Below, in pieces: positions 1 through 7,311 of a stretch of DNA of 23,332 nt (position 1 is the stretch's first letter; each line of letters opens with the position of its first letter). The notes below the pieces were generated by a model. That model was not told the DNA's origin, searched no databases, and saw only the letters and a program-made list of their open reading frames with translations. Made by a program: the position numbers and the translations under genes. Source of the stretch: an uncultured Mycoplasmatota bacterium (lineage in GTDB: Bacteria > Bacillota_I > Bacilli_A > RF39 > UBA660); assembly GCA_946497375.1 (NCBI GenBank), contig CAMMKE010000011.1, positions 1 through 23,332 on the forward strand, given 5' to 3'.

Positions 1-610
1 GTCTTCCTCTAGTATAAGGAACAATACAATAAGTACAGAACTTATCACAACCATAAATAATATTAACATAAGCTTTATATTTACTAGTTCTATCTACTGG
101 TAAATCTTCTATTAAGTCTCCTTCTCTTGAATAAACTTCTATTTGTTGTTTCTCTTCACTTTTCTCTAATATTTTAGGTAACTGATAAAAGTTATGAGTA
201 CCTATTACAAAGTTTACAAAAGGATATTTTTTCATAATAGTATTAACAACTATCTCTTCTTGAGCCATACATCCACATAAACCTATCATTAAATCTCTTT
301 TAGACTCTTTTATATGTTTAGCTTTCCCAAGTAATCCAAAAGCTTTATTATGGGCATTTTCTCTTATAGAACAGGTATTTAATAGAACTAAGTCAGCATC
401 TTCTATTTTGTCAGTAAAATCAAAACCTAATAGTTCTAATATACCTTTAATATTCTCACTATCATGTTCATTCATTTGACATCCATAAGTCTTTAAAAAA
501 CATTTTTTACCTTTATATTTATTAAGATATTTAGAATCTAAGTTATATTCTTTCTTTTCATAATCTATTTTTGTACTACTACGAGCGACTTTAAAATCTG
601 GTAAATGCAT
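1..610 (-). CDS. miaB: tRNA-2-methylthio-N6-dimethylallyladenosine synthase MiaB, N-terminal part
   Basis: Radical-SAM methylthiotransferase that converts i6A37 to ms2i6A37 in tRNAs reading UNN codons, using two Fe-S clusters. Only about 203 N-terminal codons are present; the gene runs off the left edge. The translated frame (my own reading) starts MHLPDFKVAR, then shows the three cysteines of the UPF0004 domain in TYGCQMNEHDSE, NTCSIRENA and GLCGCMAQEE, and the radical-SAM CxxxCxxC motif in YGCDKFCTYCIVPYTRGR right at the edge. That order is diagnostic of MiaB. The ATG at 610 follows a GGAAG ribosome site that overlaps the stop of the guanylate-kinase-like gene, so the two are probably co-transcribed. 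The family call is very secure; the C-terminal TRAM domain lies outside the window. Confidence 0.95.
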   Translation of the reverse strand, partial: MHLPDFKVARSSTKIDYEKKEYNLDSKYLNKYKGKKCFLKTYGCQMNEHDSENIKGILELLGFDFTDKIEDADLVLLNTCSIRENAHNKAFGLLGKAKHIKESKRDLMIGLCGCMAQEEIVVNTIMKKYPFVNFVIGTHNFYQLPKILEKSEEKQQIEVYSREGDLIEDLPVDRTSKYKAYVNIIYGCDKFCTYCIVPYTRGR

Positions 611-622
611 ATTATCACTTCC

Positions 623-1210
623 TTACAAATTTAATTTTAAAACTTTTTCTACTTCTTGCATAGTATTATCTAAACTACTATTATTATAGATAATACTAGT
701 TATTGGTCTTTTACTTATATTTTTTTTGGAAAAATCTATAGAATCTGCTAAAAATCTTCTACATAACTCTTGATATTTAGGATCCTTTTCTCTTTTTTCT
801 CTATCTAATGCTCTTTGTAATCTAATTCCATCATCTACTTTTATTAGAATAGAAATGATATTTTCTATTCCATAGAATTTGACAAATTGGTCTAGTCCTT
901 CTAAAGTATTATCACCTACATAGTTATAATTATCTAAATCAATACTAGAACTAGTTGTAAAATAATGCCAAGGGCCATAAGCGGTATCATACGTCCTTCT
1001 TTCAATTATTTTACCTTCTTTTTCTAACTCTAACATTTCTTTTTCTGTTTTAAAATAATATTCTCTTCCTTCTATTTCTCCCGTTCTTTTAGGTCTTGTT
1101 GTTGACATTATTATTTCTTTAAGTGCAAATTTATTATCTTTAATTAATCTGCTTTTGATAATATTTTTCCCAGAGGAAGATGGTCCCATAAATAAAACTA
1201 TTTTACCCAT
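623..1210 (-). CDS. Guanylate-kinase-like protein (divergent paralogue)
   Basis: 195 residues, the usual guanylate kinase length. The N-terminal P-loop is MGPSSSGKN, followed by the GMP-binding segment STTRPKRTGEIEGREYYF with the expected Ser, Arg, Arg and Tyr. The C-terminal half carries DGIRLQRALDREKR and a CRRFLADSIDFS block, which I associate with a second guanylate-kinase-like family in Firmicutes rather than canonical Gmk. Two things differ from canonical Gmk. The Walker A loop ends Lys-Asn instead of Lys-Ser/Thr, and the region after YGPWHYF lacks the usual LEIDVQG-type segment. GMP-to-GDP phosphorylation is therefore plausible but not assured. It sits 12 bases upstream of miaB. A weak extended -10 lies at 1239-1244 (minus strand). 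Confidence 0.75.
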   Translation of the reverse strand: MGKIVLFMGPSSSGKNIIKSRLIKDNKFALKEIIMSTTRPKRTGEIEGREYYFKTEKEMLELEKEGKIIERRTYDTAYGPWHYFTTSSSIDLDNYNYVGDNTLEGLDQFVKFYGIENIISILIKVDDGIRLQRALDREKREKDPKYQELCRRFLADSIDFSKKNISKRPITSIIYNNSSLDNTMQEVEKVLKLNL

Positions 1211-1238
1211 AGTCTTTCACTTCTTTCTAAACAGTTAT

Positions 1239-1244
1239 ATTTTA
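1239..1244 (-). promoter_or_regulatory. Extended -10 (TGC TAAAAT) upstream of the guanylate-kinase-like gene
   Basis: Minus-strand TAAAAT preceded by TGC, about 29 bases before the start codon. No convincing -35; the extended -10 may compensate. It follows the terminator of the ankyrin gene, so the guanylate-kinase-like gene and miaB form their own unit. Confidence 0.45.
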
Positions 1245-1256
1245 GCATATAAACAC

Positions 1257-1287
1257 AGAAAAAAGAAGAATTTATTTTTCTTCTTTA
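1257..1287 (-). terminator. Intrinsic terminator of the ankyrin-repeat gene
   Basis: On the minus strand AAAGAAGAA and TTCTTCTTT form a 9-bp stem (plus-strand arms 1262-1270 and 1278-1286, 7-base loop) followed by TTTCTG. The stem overlaps the TAA stop of the ankyrin gene (1285-1287). Confidence 0.7.
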
Positions 1288-1980
1288 TACTGTTACTTCC
1301 ATTAAGACATTCTTAACTATATTATCCATGAAAGTTAATTTATTATTCATAAGTTCATTTTTAATAATATCAAAGTTCTTCTTAACTAAATCTACTATCT
1401 CTTTTACTTTAGGTAGTAATTTAGCTTTCTTAGATAATTCATTTACAATAGTCTCTAAATTAGTTAATTTAGTATATTTACCAAACTCATCACTTTTAAT
1501 AAAAGTATTATATAGATTGTTAAATGATACTAAATCAATGTTATTAAATCTTTTATCTTCTAATAGTTTTAGAGTTGTACATAAATTACCTGTAGATATG
1601 GCAATATCAAGAATAGTCCTTCCTTCATTATTTCTAATATTAGGATTAATCTCTTTATTTCTTTTTAACTTTTTAATGATTTTTGCAGTATGAAGATAAT
1701 TTTTAGTAGCAAGTAAATGAGATAAGGTATTACCATCTTTATTTTGATGATTAATATCACTATCTATATCATTAATATATTTTTCTACTAAATCATATTT
1801 CTTACTTTTTAAAAGTCTCATTAAAACAGTATTTCCACCCTCGTCTATAGTACTTAAACTAACTATTTTCTTCTTTAATAGTTTATCTACTAAATCTAGA
1901 TGTCCTTCTTTAATAAGTTCAAATATCAAGGACGGGTCTTCTTCACAAGCATTAATTGCCTGTGTCTCATCGTAAAACAT
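1285..1980 (-). CDS. Ankyrin-repeat protein
   Basis: 231 residues without signal peptide or membrane segment. The middle shows tandem ankyrin units: one beginning DEGGNTVLMRLLKSKKYDLV, one beginning NKDGNTLSHLLATKNYLHTA, and one beginning NNEGRTILDIAISTGNLCTT, with a weaker unit at the N-terminus (EEDPSLIFELIKEGHLDLVD). The last 80 residues are helical, Lys/Leu/Asn-rich and unrecognised. Ankyrin repeats bind proteins; no partner can be named from the sequence. The gene stands alone between its own consensus promoter and its own terminator. The start ATG at 1980 follows AGAGGTG. Confidence 0.8.
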   Translation of the reverse strand: MFYDETQAINACEEDPSLIFELIKEGHLDLVDKLLKKKIVSLSTIDEGGNTVLMRLLKSKKYDLVEKYINDIDSDINHQNKDGNTLSHLLATKNYLHTAKIIKKLKRNKEINPNIRNNEGRTILDIAISTGNLCTTLKLLEDKRFNNIDLVSFNNLYNTFIKSDEFGKYTKLTNLETIVNELSKKAKLLPKVKEIVDLVKKNFDIIKNELMNNKLTFMDNIVKNVLMEVTV

Positions 1981-2013
1981 TTAAAACACCTCTTCTTTTT
2001 ACGTGCGGTCTTT

Positions 2014-2043
2014 ATTATACCATACACGCCTATGTTTTGTCAA
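2014..2043 (-). promoter_or_regulatory. Consensus sigma-A promoter of the ankyrin-repeat gene
   Basis: Minus strand: TTGACA (2043-2038), 18-base spacer, TATAAT (2019-2014) preceded by TGG (extended -10). Both hexamers match consensus exactly, among the strongest promoters in the window. Confidence 0.8.
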
Positions 2044-2096
2044 TTTTACTTCTACTATCAGTATGGCAAATCCCTTGATATTTATACATTAATTTA

Positions 2097-3383
2097 CTAA
2101 TTTTTAGGTGTAATTACTTCTAAGCCTCCCATATAAGGTCTTAATACTTCTGGTACTGTTACACTACCATCTTCATTATAATTATTTTCTATTACAGCGA
2201 TTAGTCCACGAGGTGATGCAACTACGGTATTGTTTAGAGTATGAACAAAGTATGTTCCATTTTCTCCTTTAGTTCTAATGCCTAATCTTCTTGCTTGAGC
2301 ATCTCCTAAAGTTGAACAACTACCTACTTCAAAGTATTTTTGTTGTCTAGGACTCCATGCCTCTACATCACATGATTTAACTTTTAAATCGGCTAAATCT
2401 CCACTACAACACTCTAACTGTCTAACAGGTACATTCATATTTCTAAATACTTCAACAGTATATCTCCACATTTTTTCATACCAGTCCATAGACTCTTCTG
2501 GTTTACAGATAACTATCATCTCTTCTTTTTCAAATTGATGAACACGGTAAAGTCCTCGCTCTTCTAATCCATGAGAACCTCCTTCTTTTCTAAAGCATGG
2601 TGAATATGAGGTTAAGGTTAAAGGTAGCTCTTCTTCTTTAACAATTTGTCCTTTATATCTACCTATCATAGAATGTTCACTTGTACCTATTAAGTATAAA
2701 TCTTCTCCTTCTATTTTATACATCATCGCTTCCATCTCAGGAAAAGACATAACACCTGTTACTACATCACTATGAATCATAAAAGGTGGTACACAGTAAG
2801 TAAAACCTTTATCTATCATATAGTCTCTTGCATAGGCAATCATCGCTTCATGAAGTCTTGCAACATCTCCTGTTAAAAAGTAAAATCCTTCACCAGATGT
2901 TCTTCCTGCTGCTTCTTTATCCATACCATTAAGTCTCATAATAATATCAGCATGATATGGTATTTCAAACTCTGGTTTATAAGCATCCCCAAAACGTTCT
3001 ACTTCGACATTTTCACTATCATCTTTACCTATTGGAACAGAAGGGTCCATAATATTAGGAATTACCATCATCTTACTTCTTAACTCATCACTAAGTTTCT
3101 TTTCATTTTCTTCAATAGTAACTAACTTTTCATTAATCTTCTTAACTTCTTCTTTTTTCTTACCCGCTTCCTCTATCTTTTTTTCTCTCATAAGTAAACC
3201 AATAGAACTACTCTCATCATTACGAGTCTTTCTTAATTCATCACCTTCTTGTTTTAAAGCTCTTATCTTCTCATCTAGTTCTACTACTTCATCTACTAAA
3301 GGTAATTTCTCATCCTGAAACTTCTTTTTAATATTTTCTTTAACAATTTCCTTATTTTCTCTTACAAATTTAATATCTAACAT
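2097..3383 (-). CDS. serS: Seryl-tRNA synthetase
   Basis: Class II synthetase that charges tRNA-Ser (and tRNA-Sec where present). 428 residues, normal length. Residues 1-110 form the tRNA-binding coiled-coil arm (charged helices from RENKEIVKENIKKK to VVIPNIMDPSVP-type linker). The catalytic core has the motif 2 region GLYRVHQFEKEEM and motif 3 with NNTVVASPRGLIAVIENN. The stretch EVGSCSTLGDAQARRLGIR replaces the more common EISSCSNC-DFQARR, and CSGDLADLKVKSCDVEAWSP replaces the usual TGDL-AAKTYDLEVW block. This points to a divergent serS clade while keeping the core residues. ATG 3383 follows GGGAGG. Expression is controlled by the T-box leader just upstream. Confidence 0.95.
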   Translation of the reverse strand: MLDIKFVRENKEIVKENIKKKFQDEKLPLVDEVVELDEKIRALKQEGDELRKTRNDESSSIGLLMREKKIEEAGKKKEEVKKINEKLVTIEENEKKLSDELRSKMMVIPNIMDPSVPIGKDDSENVEVERFGDAYKPEFEIPYHADIIMRLNGMDKEAAGRTSGEGFYFLTGDVARLHEAMIAYARDYMIDKGFTYCVPPFMIHSDVVTGVMSFPEMEAMMYKIEGEDLYLIGTSEHSMIGRYKGQIVKEEELPLTLTSYSPCFRKEGGSHGLEERGLYRVHQFEKEEMIVICKPEESMDWYEKMWRYTVEVFRNMNVPVRQLECCSGDLADLKVKSCDVEAWSPRQQKYFEVGSCSTLGDAQARRLGIRTKGENGTYFVHTLNNTVVASPRGLIAVIENNYNEDGSVTVPEVLRPYMGGLEVITPKN

Positions 3384-3404
3384 ATTTTCCTCCCTTTCTA
3401 GTCG

Positions 3405-3604
3405 AAAACAAAAAAAGAATGGCTTTAAGGAGTCTATACAATGAGTATAGACGGTGCCATCCTTATTATACTTAATTTAGATAACGGTAATGCCCGGATA
3501 TAAAATCATCTAAAGAGTAGATAGTTAAGGTTTTATTACTGTTCTCACCAACCACAGTATCTCTTAAATAAAATTACTTAACATTGTCTCTTGTCATCGA
3601 CTTG
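3405..3604 (-). promoter_or_regulatory. Serine-specific T-box riboswitch (serS leader)
   Basis: The untranslated leader shows the T-box motif AAGGATGGCACCG (minus strand, 3464-3452), the Stem I block GGTTGGTGAGAAC, and a basal Stem I helix (ATAAAATCA with TGATTTTAT). Inside Stem I, AAGAG/CTCTT and GTTAAG/CTTAAC helices flank a specifier loop reading TATCTA on the 3' side. The specifier is therefore UCU (minus strand, 3521-3519), a Ser codon, followed by the expected purine. The T-box bulge is UGGC, which pairs with a 3' GCCA end; G is the discriminator base of tRNA-Ser. Uncharged tRNA-Ser would stabilise the antiterminator and allow serS transcription. Confidence 0.9.
3409..3464 (-). terminator. 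T-box-controlled leader terminator of serS
   Basis: Minus-strand hairpin: GGATGGC (3462-3456) pairs with GCCATTC (3423-3417) and, inside it, GTCTATAC pairs with GTATAGAC (plus positions 3445-3452 and 3432-3439, as inverted arms). It is followed by a run of T (plus-strand A at 3409-3416). The 5' arm includes the T-box sequence, so formation of the antiterminator excludes it. Confidence 0.85.
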
Positions 3605-3609
3605 ATTTT

Positions 3610-3638
3610 ATTATAAGGCTTACTTTAATTTTTTACAA
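3610..3638 (-). promoter_or_regulatory. serS promoter
   Basis: Minus strand TTGTAA (3638-3633), 17-base spacer, TATAAT (3615-3610), placing the transcript start near 3603, at the base of T-box Stem I. Confidence 0.75.
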
Positions 3639-3644
3639 GTATTT

Positions 3645-3905
3645 TTACTTAGTTTCTATGATTAATTTAATAGCAGTCCTCTCTTCTCCATCAATTGCAA
3701 TATCAGTAAAAGCAGGAATACAAACGATATTTTTACCAGCTGGTGCTAGGAATCCTCTGGCAATTGCTACAGCTTTAATCGCTTGATTTAGGGCTCCTGC
3801 TCCTACTGCTTGTATTTCTACACTGCCATTTGCTCTAAAGACATTGGCTAGTGCCCCTGCTACTGAATTAGGGTTTGATTTTGATGAAACTTTTAGTGTT
3901 TCCAT
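3645..3905 (-). CDS. spoVS: Stage V sporulation protein S (SpoVS)
   Basis: 86 residues, full family length. The protein shows the conserved SpoVS blocks: LKVSSKSNPNSVAGALANV at the N-terminus, AVGAGALNQAIKAVAIARGF in the middle and the FTDIAIDGEERTAIKL strand at the C-terminus. SpoVS is a small nucleic-acid-binding-fold protein needed at stage V (coat/core) in Bacillus subtilis, and is present in spore formers and some relatives. The role here is inferred from the family. The ATG at 3905 is preceded by AAAGGATG. In B. subtilis spoVS lies near miaB, and here they are about 3 kb apart, a loose echo of that arrangement. There is no obvious terminator between it and the serS promoter. Confidence 0.95.
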   Translation of the reverse strand: METLKVSSKSNPNSVAGALANVFRANGSVEIQAVGAGALNQAIKAVAIARGFLAPAGKNIVCIPAFTDIAIDGEERTAIKLIIETK

Positions 3906-3963
3906 AATTTTATCATCCTTTCTTTTCTAAATTATTGTATGTAGTAATTCAGTAAGAAAGAAC

Positions 3964-3987
3964 AAAAAAAGAGTAAAAATACTCTTA
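3964..3987 (-). terminator. Terminator of the Pro/Thr-rich membrane protein gene
   Basis: Minus-strand AAGAGTA/TACTCTT stem (7 bp, TTTT loop; plus-strand arms 3969-3975 and 3980-3986) followed by TTTTTG. It overlaps the TAA stop at 3985-3987. Confidence 0.75.
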
Positions 3988-4980
3988 AAATAAACTTTCT
4001 ACTTCAACTTCTTGCTTAGAGGCAGTTTGGGTAGATTCTACTTTAGGTGCTGGTTCTGTTACAGTAGGTGTTACTACTTCTTGTTTCGTGCCTTCTACTC
4101 GTGTTGATTCTACTGTAGGTGTTTCAACATGTGGAGTTGCCACTATTACAGGTTCAACAGGCTCTACTTTTGGTTCTGCATCTATTTTAGGAATTGGTGT
4201 AGAAACTTGATTATTAATCGTTGGAATAGCTCCAGTATTTTCTAATGGGTCTGCTCCACCATAAATTGGACGATGTTCTTCTCCCACATCTATTTTAGGA
4301 ATTACAGGACTAGCACCACCATAAATAGGTTTTGGTTCTTCTCTTCTATGTTCCTCATTAACGATAGTAATTGGTTCAGATGCTGCTACTTCTGCATTAG
4401 GAGCAACAGTATTATTTTGAATACTTTCAGCTGGTGTAGGATTTACTATAACTTCAGGTGTTGTACTAGAAACAGCTTCTTCATTTTGTTGTGGCATATC
4501 TATTACTGGTGCAGGAGGTGCTACTTCCTCGTTTGTTGTATTAACAATAGGTGTTGGTGTTTCAGTAACGGCTTTATTAACTTCATTATTAGGAACTTGT
4601 GTTTCTACTTTTGGCTCAACACTCTGGACAGTTGGTACAGGATTAGTTGGCAAAACCCCTGCATCATTTTCTACTGTAGGTGTAGAATTAACTGTTGGCT
4701 CTGTCGCTACAACTGTAGGAGTAGGTTCTATATTCTGGACAGTTTGAGGTTGTACAACACTTTGTGGTACATCATTAACTTCTACAGTAGCAGTATTATC
4801 AACAGCTGGTGTAGTTGCAGTATTATCAGTGCTTACTACTTCTTTTTTATCTTTCTTGCTTTTTCTACTTCCAGTTGCAATAAAGATTATTAATGCAATT
4901 AAAAGTAATAACACTCCTCCTGTTATTAACATTCCTGGAATTGATGTAAAAAAGCTTAAATCAAAATTTGCTAATATCAT
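3985..4980 (-). CDS. Membrane-anchored Pro/Thr/Val/Glu-rich low-complexity protein
   Basis: 331 residues from the ATG at 4980. Four codons upstream another ATG (4992) abuts its GGGAG with no spacing, so I prefer the inner start, which has GGAAG 5 bases before it. Residues about 9-34 form one hydrophobic helix (MLITGGVLLLLIALIIFIA) followed by the basic stop-transfer RKSKKDKK. The remaining 290 residues are a disordered tail dominated by P, T, V, E, N and Q. Inside the tail a short unit recurs: EEHR, then PIYGGA(S/D)P, then (I)PKID, seen twice and partly a third time. No enzymatic domain is visible. The helix and the basic residues after it predict an N-out, C-in topology with the tail in the cytoplasm, but this is inference. 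The function is unknown; a scaffold or division/envelope-linked role is possible. Confidence 0.7.
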   Translation of the reverse strand: MILANFDLSFFTSIPGMLITGGVLLLLIALIIFIATGSRKSKKDKKEVVSTDNTATTPAVDNTATVEVNDVPQSVVQPQTVQNIEPTPTVVATEPTVNSTPTVENDAGVLPTNPVPTVQSVEPKVETQVPNNEVNKAVTETPTPIVNTTNEEVAPPAPVIDMPQQNEEAVSSTTPEVIVNPTPAESIQNNTVAPNAEVAASEPITIVNEEHRREEPKPIYGGASPVIPKIDVGEEHRPIYGGADPLENTGAIPTINNQVSTPIPKIDAEPKVEPVEPVIVATPHVETPTVESTRVEGTKQEVVTPTVTEPAPKVESTQTASKQEVEVESLF

Positions 4981-5021
4981 AATGACTTCCATCTCCCTTA
5001 TCTTATATATTAAATCATAAC

Positions 5022-5051
5022 AAAAAAAAGGTTAAAAATCAAACCTTTTTT
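5022..5051 (-). terminator. Terminator after the pseudouridine synthase gene
   Basis: AAAAAAGGTT (5024-5033) and AACCTTTTTT (5042-5051) form a 10-bp stem with A and T runs outside it. On the minus strand it closes the methyltransferase/pseudouridine-synthase operon; by symmetry it could work both ways. Confidence 0.75.
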
Positions 5052-5057
5052 ACAATC

Positions 5058-5708
5058 TTAGACAATTGGTGTAAAGTTTTTAAAGTAACCTTCCCTTGGT
5101 AGTAAGGTAAAATTTAACTTTTCTTTAGTTGTAGGATGAGTAAATTCTAATTTGTAAGCGAATAATGCTAGAGGATATTTTCCAATACTACCATATTTCT
5201 CATCACCTAATAAAGGATGATTATGATAGGAAAACTGGACTCTTATTTGATGATGCCTTCCTGTCTCTAAATTTATTTTAACAAGAGTATTATTATCTTT
5301 AGTATCTAGAACTTGATATGTTAAACTAGCAAGTTTACCTTCTTTACTATTACTAACAACGCTACGATATTCTATTCTTTTTAAATAATCTTGATACTTT
5401 CCATCTGATTTTATTATGCCCTTACAAACAGCAAGATAAGTTTTTTTTAACTCTCTATTCCTAATTTGTTCCGATAGTCTTCTAGCCGCTTTACTAGTCT
5501 TGGCAAAAACCATTACACCACCAACATTTTTATCAAGACGATGAACAAGGCCTAAATAGACATTACCAGGTTTATTATATTTTTCTTTAAGATATTTCTT
5601 TAAAATAGTTAACATATCAGGAGTATTAGAACCATCACTTTGACTTAATACTCCTATTTTTTTCTCTACTACTAGTAAATGATTATCTTCATATAATATA
5701 TTAATCAT
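5058..5708 (-). CDS. RluA-family RNA pseudouridine synthase
   Basis: 216 residues from the ATG at 5708 (MINILYEDNHLLVVEK), preceded by GGGAAAG. An upstream in-frame start would add nine residues that do not look native. Family signature: GLVHRLDKNVGGVMVFAKTS with the catalytic Asp in HRLD, then LETGRHHQIRVQFSYHNHPLLGDEKYG, both typical of RluA-type enzymes that isomerise uridine to pseudouridine in rRNA or tRNA. No S4 domain is present, so it is the short RluA-like form; the target uridine cannot be told. It overlaps the 3' end of the methyltransferase gene by 8 bases, which implies translational coupling of two RNA-modification enzymes. Confidence 0.9.
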   Translation of the reverse strand: MINILYEDNHLLVVEKKIGVLSQSDGSNTPDMLTILKKYLKEKYNKPGNVYLGLVHRLDKNVGGVMVFAKTSKAARRLSEQIRNRELKKTYLAVCKGIIKSDGKYQDYLKRIEYRSVVSNSKEGKLASLTYQVLDTKDNNTLVKINLETGRHHQIRVQFSYHNHPLLGDEKYGSIGKYPLALFAYKLEFTHPTTKEKLNFTLLPREGYFKNFTPIV

Positions 5709-6573
5709 AACTTTCCCATCTTCCATAAATACCACAAGGTAATATTAAGTTGTTGTCTGTTATTTTAAGACCTATTTCACTACTACTAACAAGGCCTTTA
5801 TATTTTTTATTAATAGTTGTAAGTAATAAGTTCTCTAAAGATGTTTTGGATAGTCCTGTTGTGTAAGAGTTAATGATAAAGAATAGTGGTTTATCACTTA
5901 ATATTTCAAGGCATAAATTAACAAGGGTTACTAGGTCTTTTTCAATATCCCAAACCTCACCATTAGCACCTCTTCCATAACTAGGAGGATCCATGACAAT
6001 AGCATCATACTTATTGCCACGTCTAATTTCTCTTTTTACAAACTTTACTACATCATCTACTAAATAGCGAACTGGTCTATCTTTTAGTCCAGATGAGATT
6101 ACATTTTCTTTACATACTTCTACCATACCTTTTGATGAGTCTACATGAGTAACGGACGTTCCTGCTTTAAGGCATGCGACAGAAGCTGCTCCTGTATAAC
6201 CAAAGAGATTTAAGACTTTAATATGTCTTTTAGAATTCTTTATTTTATTCATCATATATTCCCAATTAACCGCTTGTTCTGGAAATATACCAGTATGTTT
6301 AAAGCCCATTTGTTTAATATTAAAAGTTAAATCTTGATATTTAATAGTCCAAGTACTAGGAATCTTCTTAAAGTTCTCCCAGTGTCCTCCTCCTTTATTA
6401 GAACGATAATATATAGCATCTATCTTTCCTTTATATTTTTCTAATAAATTACCATTATCCCAAATAACAGTAGGATCAGGTCTAAGTAAGATATACTTTC
6501 CCCATCGTTCTAATTTTTCTCCATTAGAAGCATCAAGCAGTTCATAATCCTTAAAATTATTAGGTGTTAACAT
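5701..6573 (-). CDS. Class I SAM-dependent RNA methyltransferase (COG1092-like)
   Basis: 290 residues. Residues 1-105 form an N-terminal lobe (LERWGKYILLRPDP, GGGHWENFKKIPSTW). The Rossmann core follows: VLNLFGYTGAASVACLKAG (SAM-binding motif I), VTHVDSSKGMVEVCKENV (motif II) and AIVMDPPSYGRG (motif IV, DPPSY). The FGYTG plus DPPSYGRG combination is typical of the RlmI/RlmK-like group that methylates 23S rRNA; these lack the second catalytic Cys of NSUN enzymes at this site. The exact target is unknown. It is first in an operon with the RluA-type gene and has its own promoter at 6594-6622. Confidence 0.85.
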   Translation of the reverse strand: MLTPNNFKDYELLDASNGEKLERWGKYILLRPDPTVIWDNGNLLEKYKGKIDAIYYRSNKGGGHWENFKKIPSTWTIKYQDLTFNIKQMGFKHTGIFPEQAVNWEYMMNKIKNSKRHIKVLNLFGYTGAASVACLKAGTSVTHVDSSKGMVEVCKENVISSGLKDRPVRYLVDDVVKFVKREIRRGNKYDAIVMDPPSYGRGANGEVWDIEKDLVTLVNLCLEILSDKPLFFIINSYTTGLSKTSLENLLLTTINKKYKGLVSSSEIGLKITDNNLILPCGIYGRWESYD

Positions 6574-6593
6574 TTAATCACATCCTTATATTA

Positions 6594-6622
6594 ATTATAC
6601 ATTATTATTTAATTTTCTCCAA
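6594..6622 (-). promoter_or_regulatory. Promoter of the methyltransferase/pseudouridine-synthase operon
   Basis: Minus strand TTGGAG (6622-6617), 17-base spacer, TATAAT (6599-6594). The -35 lies inside the last codons of the DUF2441-like gene. Confidence 0.6.
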
Positions 6623-7219
6623 AACTTTTACTTTACCTTGGAATAAGTATTCAGCTTTACATAAATCTTCTTCCTTAAAAGTAGGATTCCAATAATCAAA
6701 TGAAGCTTCATACATTTCTTTAGCAGTTAATTCATCATCTGGAATAAAACTATCACTTGACTTAAATAAATTACCTGTTACTGAAACTCTATATAATTTT
6801 AATTTTCTTCTACCATTTAATTGTCCTTCCCAAAAATTTAAACTTTTTTTATCTGCTAACCAAATAGAGTGTAATCTACTAGGCAAATCAGAATTATGTT
6901 CTTTTCTATATTTTTCTAACATTAATTCTCTATTATACATATTAGCGTTTGTTATAATGGCACTTGAGTCTTTTAATAGATTAGTAATAGTTTCTAAGTC
7001 AATATTTTCTACACCTATATCATATAAATAATTATCTATAATTCTTTCTATAGGAACTAATCCATTTTTACATTTAACGCCAGTACTAAATTTATCAACG
7101 ATACTACCACAATAAGAATTAAAATTATCATCTACTGTAATTTCGTTACCTACTTGCCATATATCATCATAAATACCTAGTCTATGATAATGATACATAA
7201 TTTTATCGCTTACTTCCAT
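6605..7219 (-). CDS. DUF2441-like protein
   Basis: 204 residues from the ATG at 7219, which has GGGGGA four to nine bases upstream; a GTG four codons earlier overlaps that ribosome site. The layout resembles the DUF2441 family: an N-terminal YHYHRLGIYDDIWQVGNEI segment, a central RELMLEKYRKEH helix with the SRLHSIWLADKKSLNFWEGQL block, and a C-terminal strand set ending YLFQGKVKVLEK. No signal or membrane segment is seen. The family has no established role; the Arg/Ser/Trp arrangement recalls small ADP-ribosyltransferase-like folds, but I cannot show this. It has its own consensus promoter and sits between a Ppx-type gene and an RNA-modification operon. Confidence 0.6.
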   Translation of the reverse strand: MEVSDKIMYHYHRLGIYDDIWQVGNEITVDDNFNSYCGSIVDKFSTGVKCKNGLVPIERIIDNYLYDIGVENIDLETITNLLKDSSAIITNANMYNRELMLEKYRKEHNSDLPSRLHSIWLADKKSLNFWEGQLNGRRKLKLYRVSVTGNLFKSSDSFIPDDELTAKEMYEASFDYWNPTFKEEDLCKAEYLFQGKVKVLEKIK

Positions 7220-7242
7220 AATATCCCCCACTTTTTGGCTAT

Positions 7243-7271
7243 ATTATACTACATATGGTTAATTTTAGCAA
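7243..7271 (-). promoter_or_regulatory. Promoter of the DUF2441-like gene
   Basis: Minus strand TTGCTA (7271-7266), 17-base spacer, TATAAT (7248-7243). The -35 abuts the T-tract of the upstream terminator. Confidence 0.7.
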
Positions 7272-7311
7272 AGAAAAATAGCATTGCATTATATTATTTA
7301 AACAGTGCTAT
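7270..7311 (-). terminator. Terminator of the Ppx/GppA-like gene
   Basis: Minus strand ATAGCACTG and CAATGCTAT form a 9-bp stem (one G-U) around a 16-base loop, followed by TTTTTCTTTG. Plus-strand arms are 7303-7311 and 7278-7286. The hairpin starts inside the last codons of the gene. Confidence 0.65.

Noticed and set aside
1328..1693. Plus-strand 121-codon hydrophobic ORF
   Set aside because: Antisense of the ankyrin gene; Lys/Asn/Glu-rich codons read backwards look hydrophobic.
4273..4893. Plus-strand 206-codon ORF rich in Cys, Tyr, Trp and Phe
   Set aside because: It is antisense to the low-complexity Pro/Thr/Val tail of the membrane protein; the odd composition is a mirror of those codons, and there is no ribosome site.
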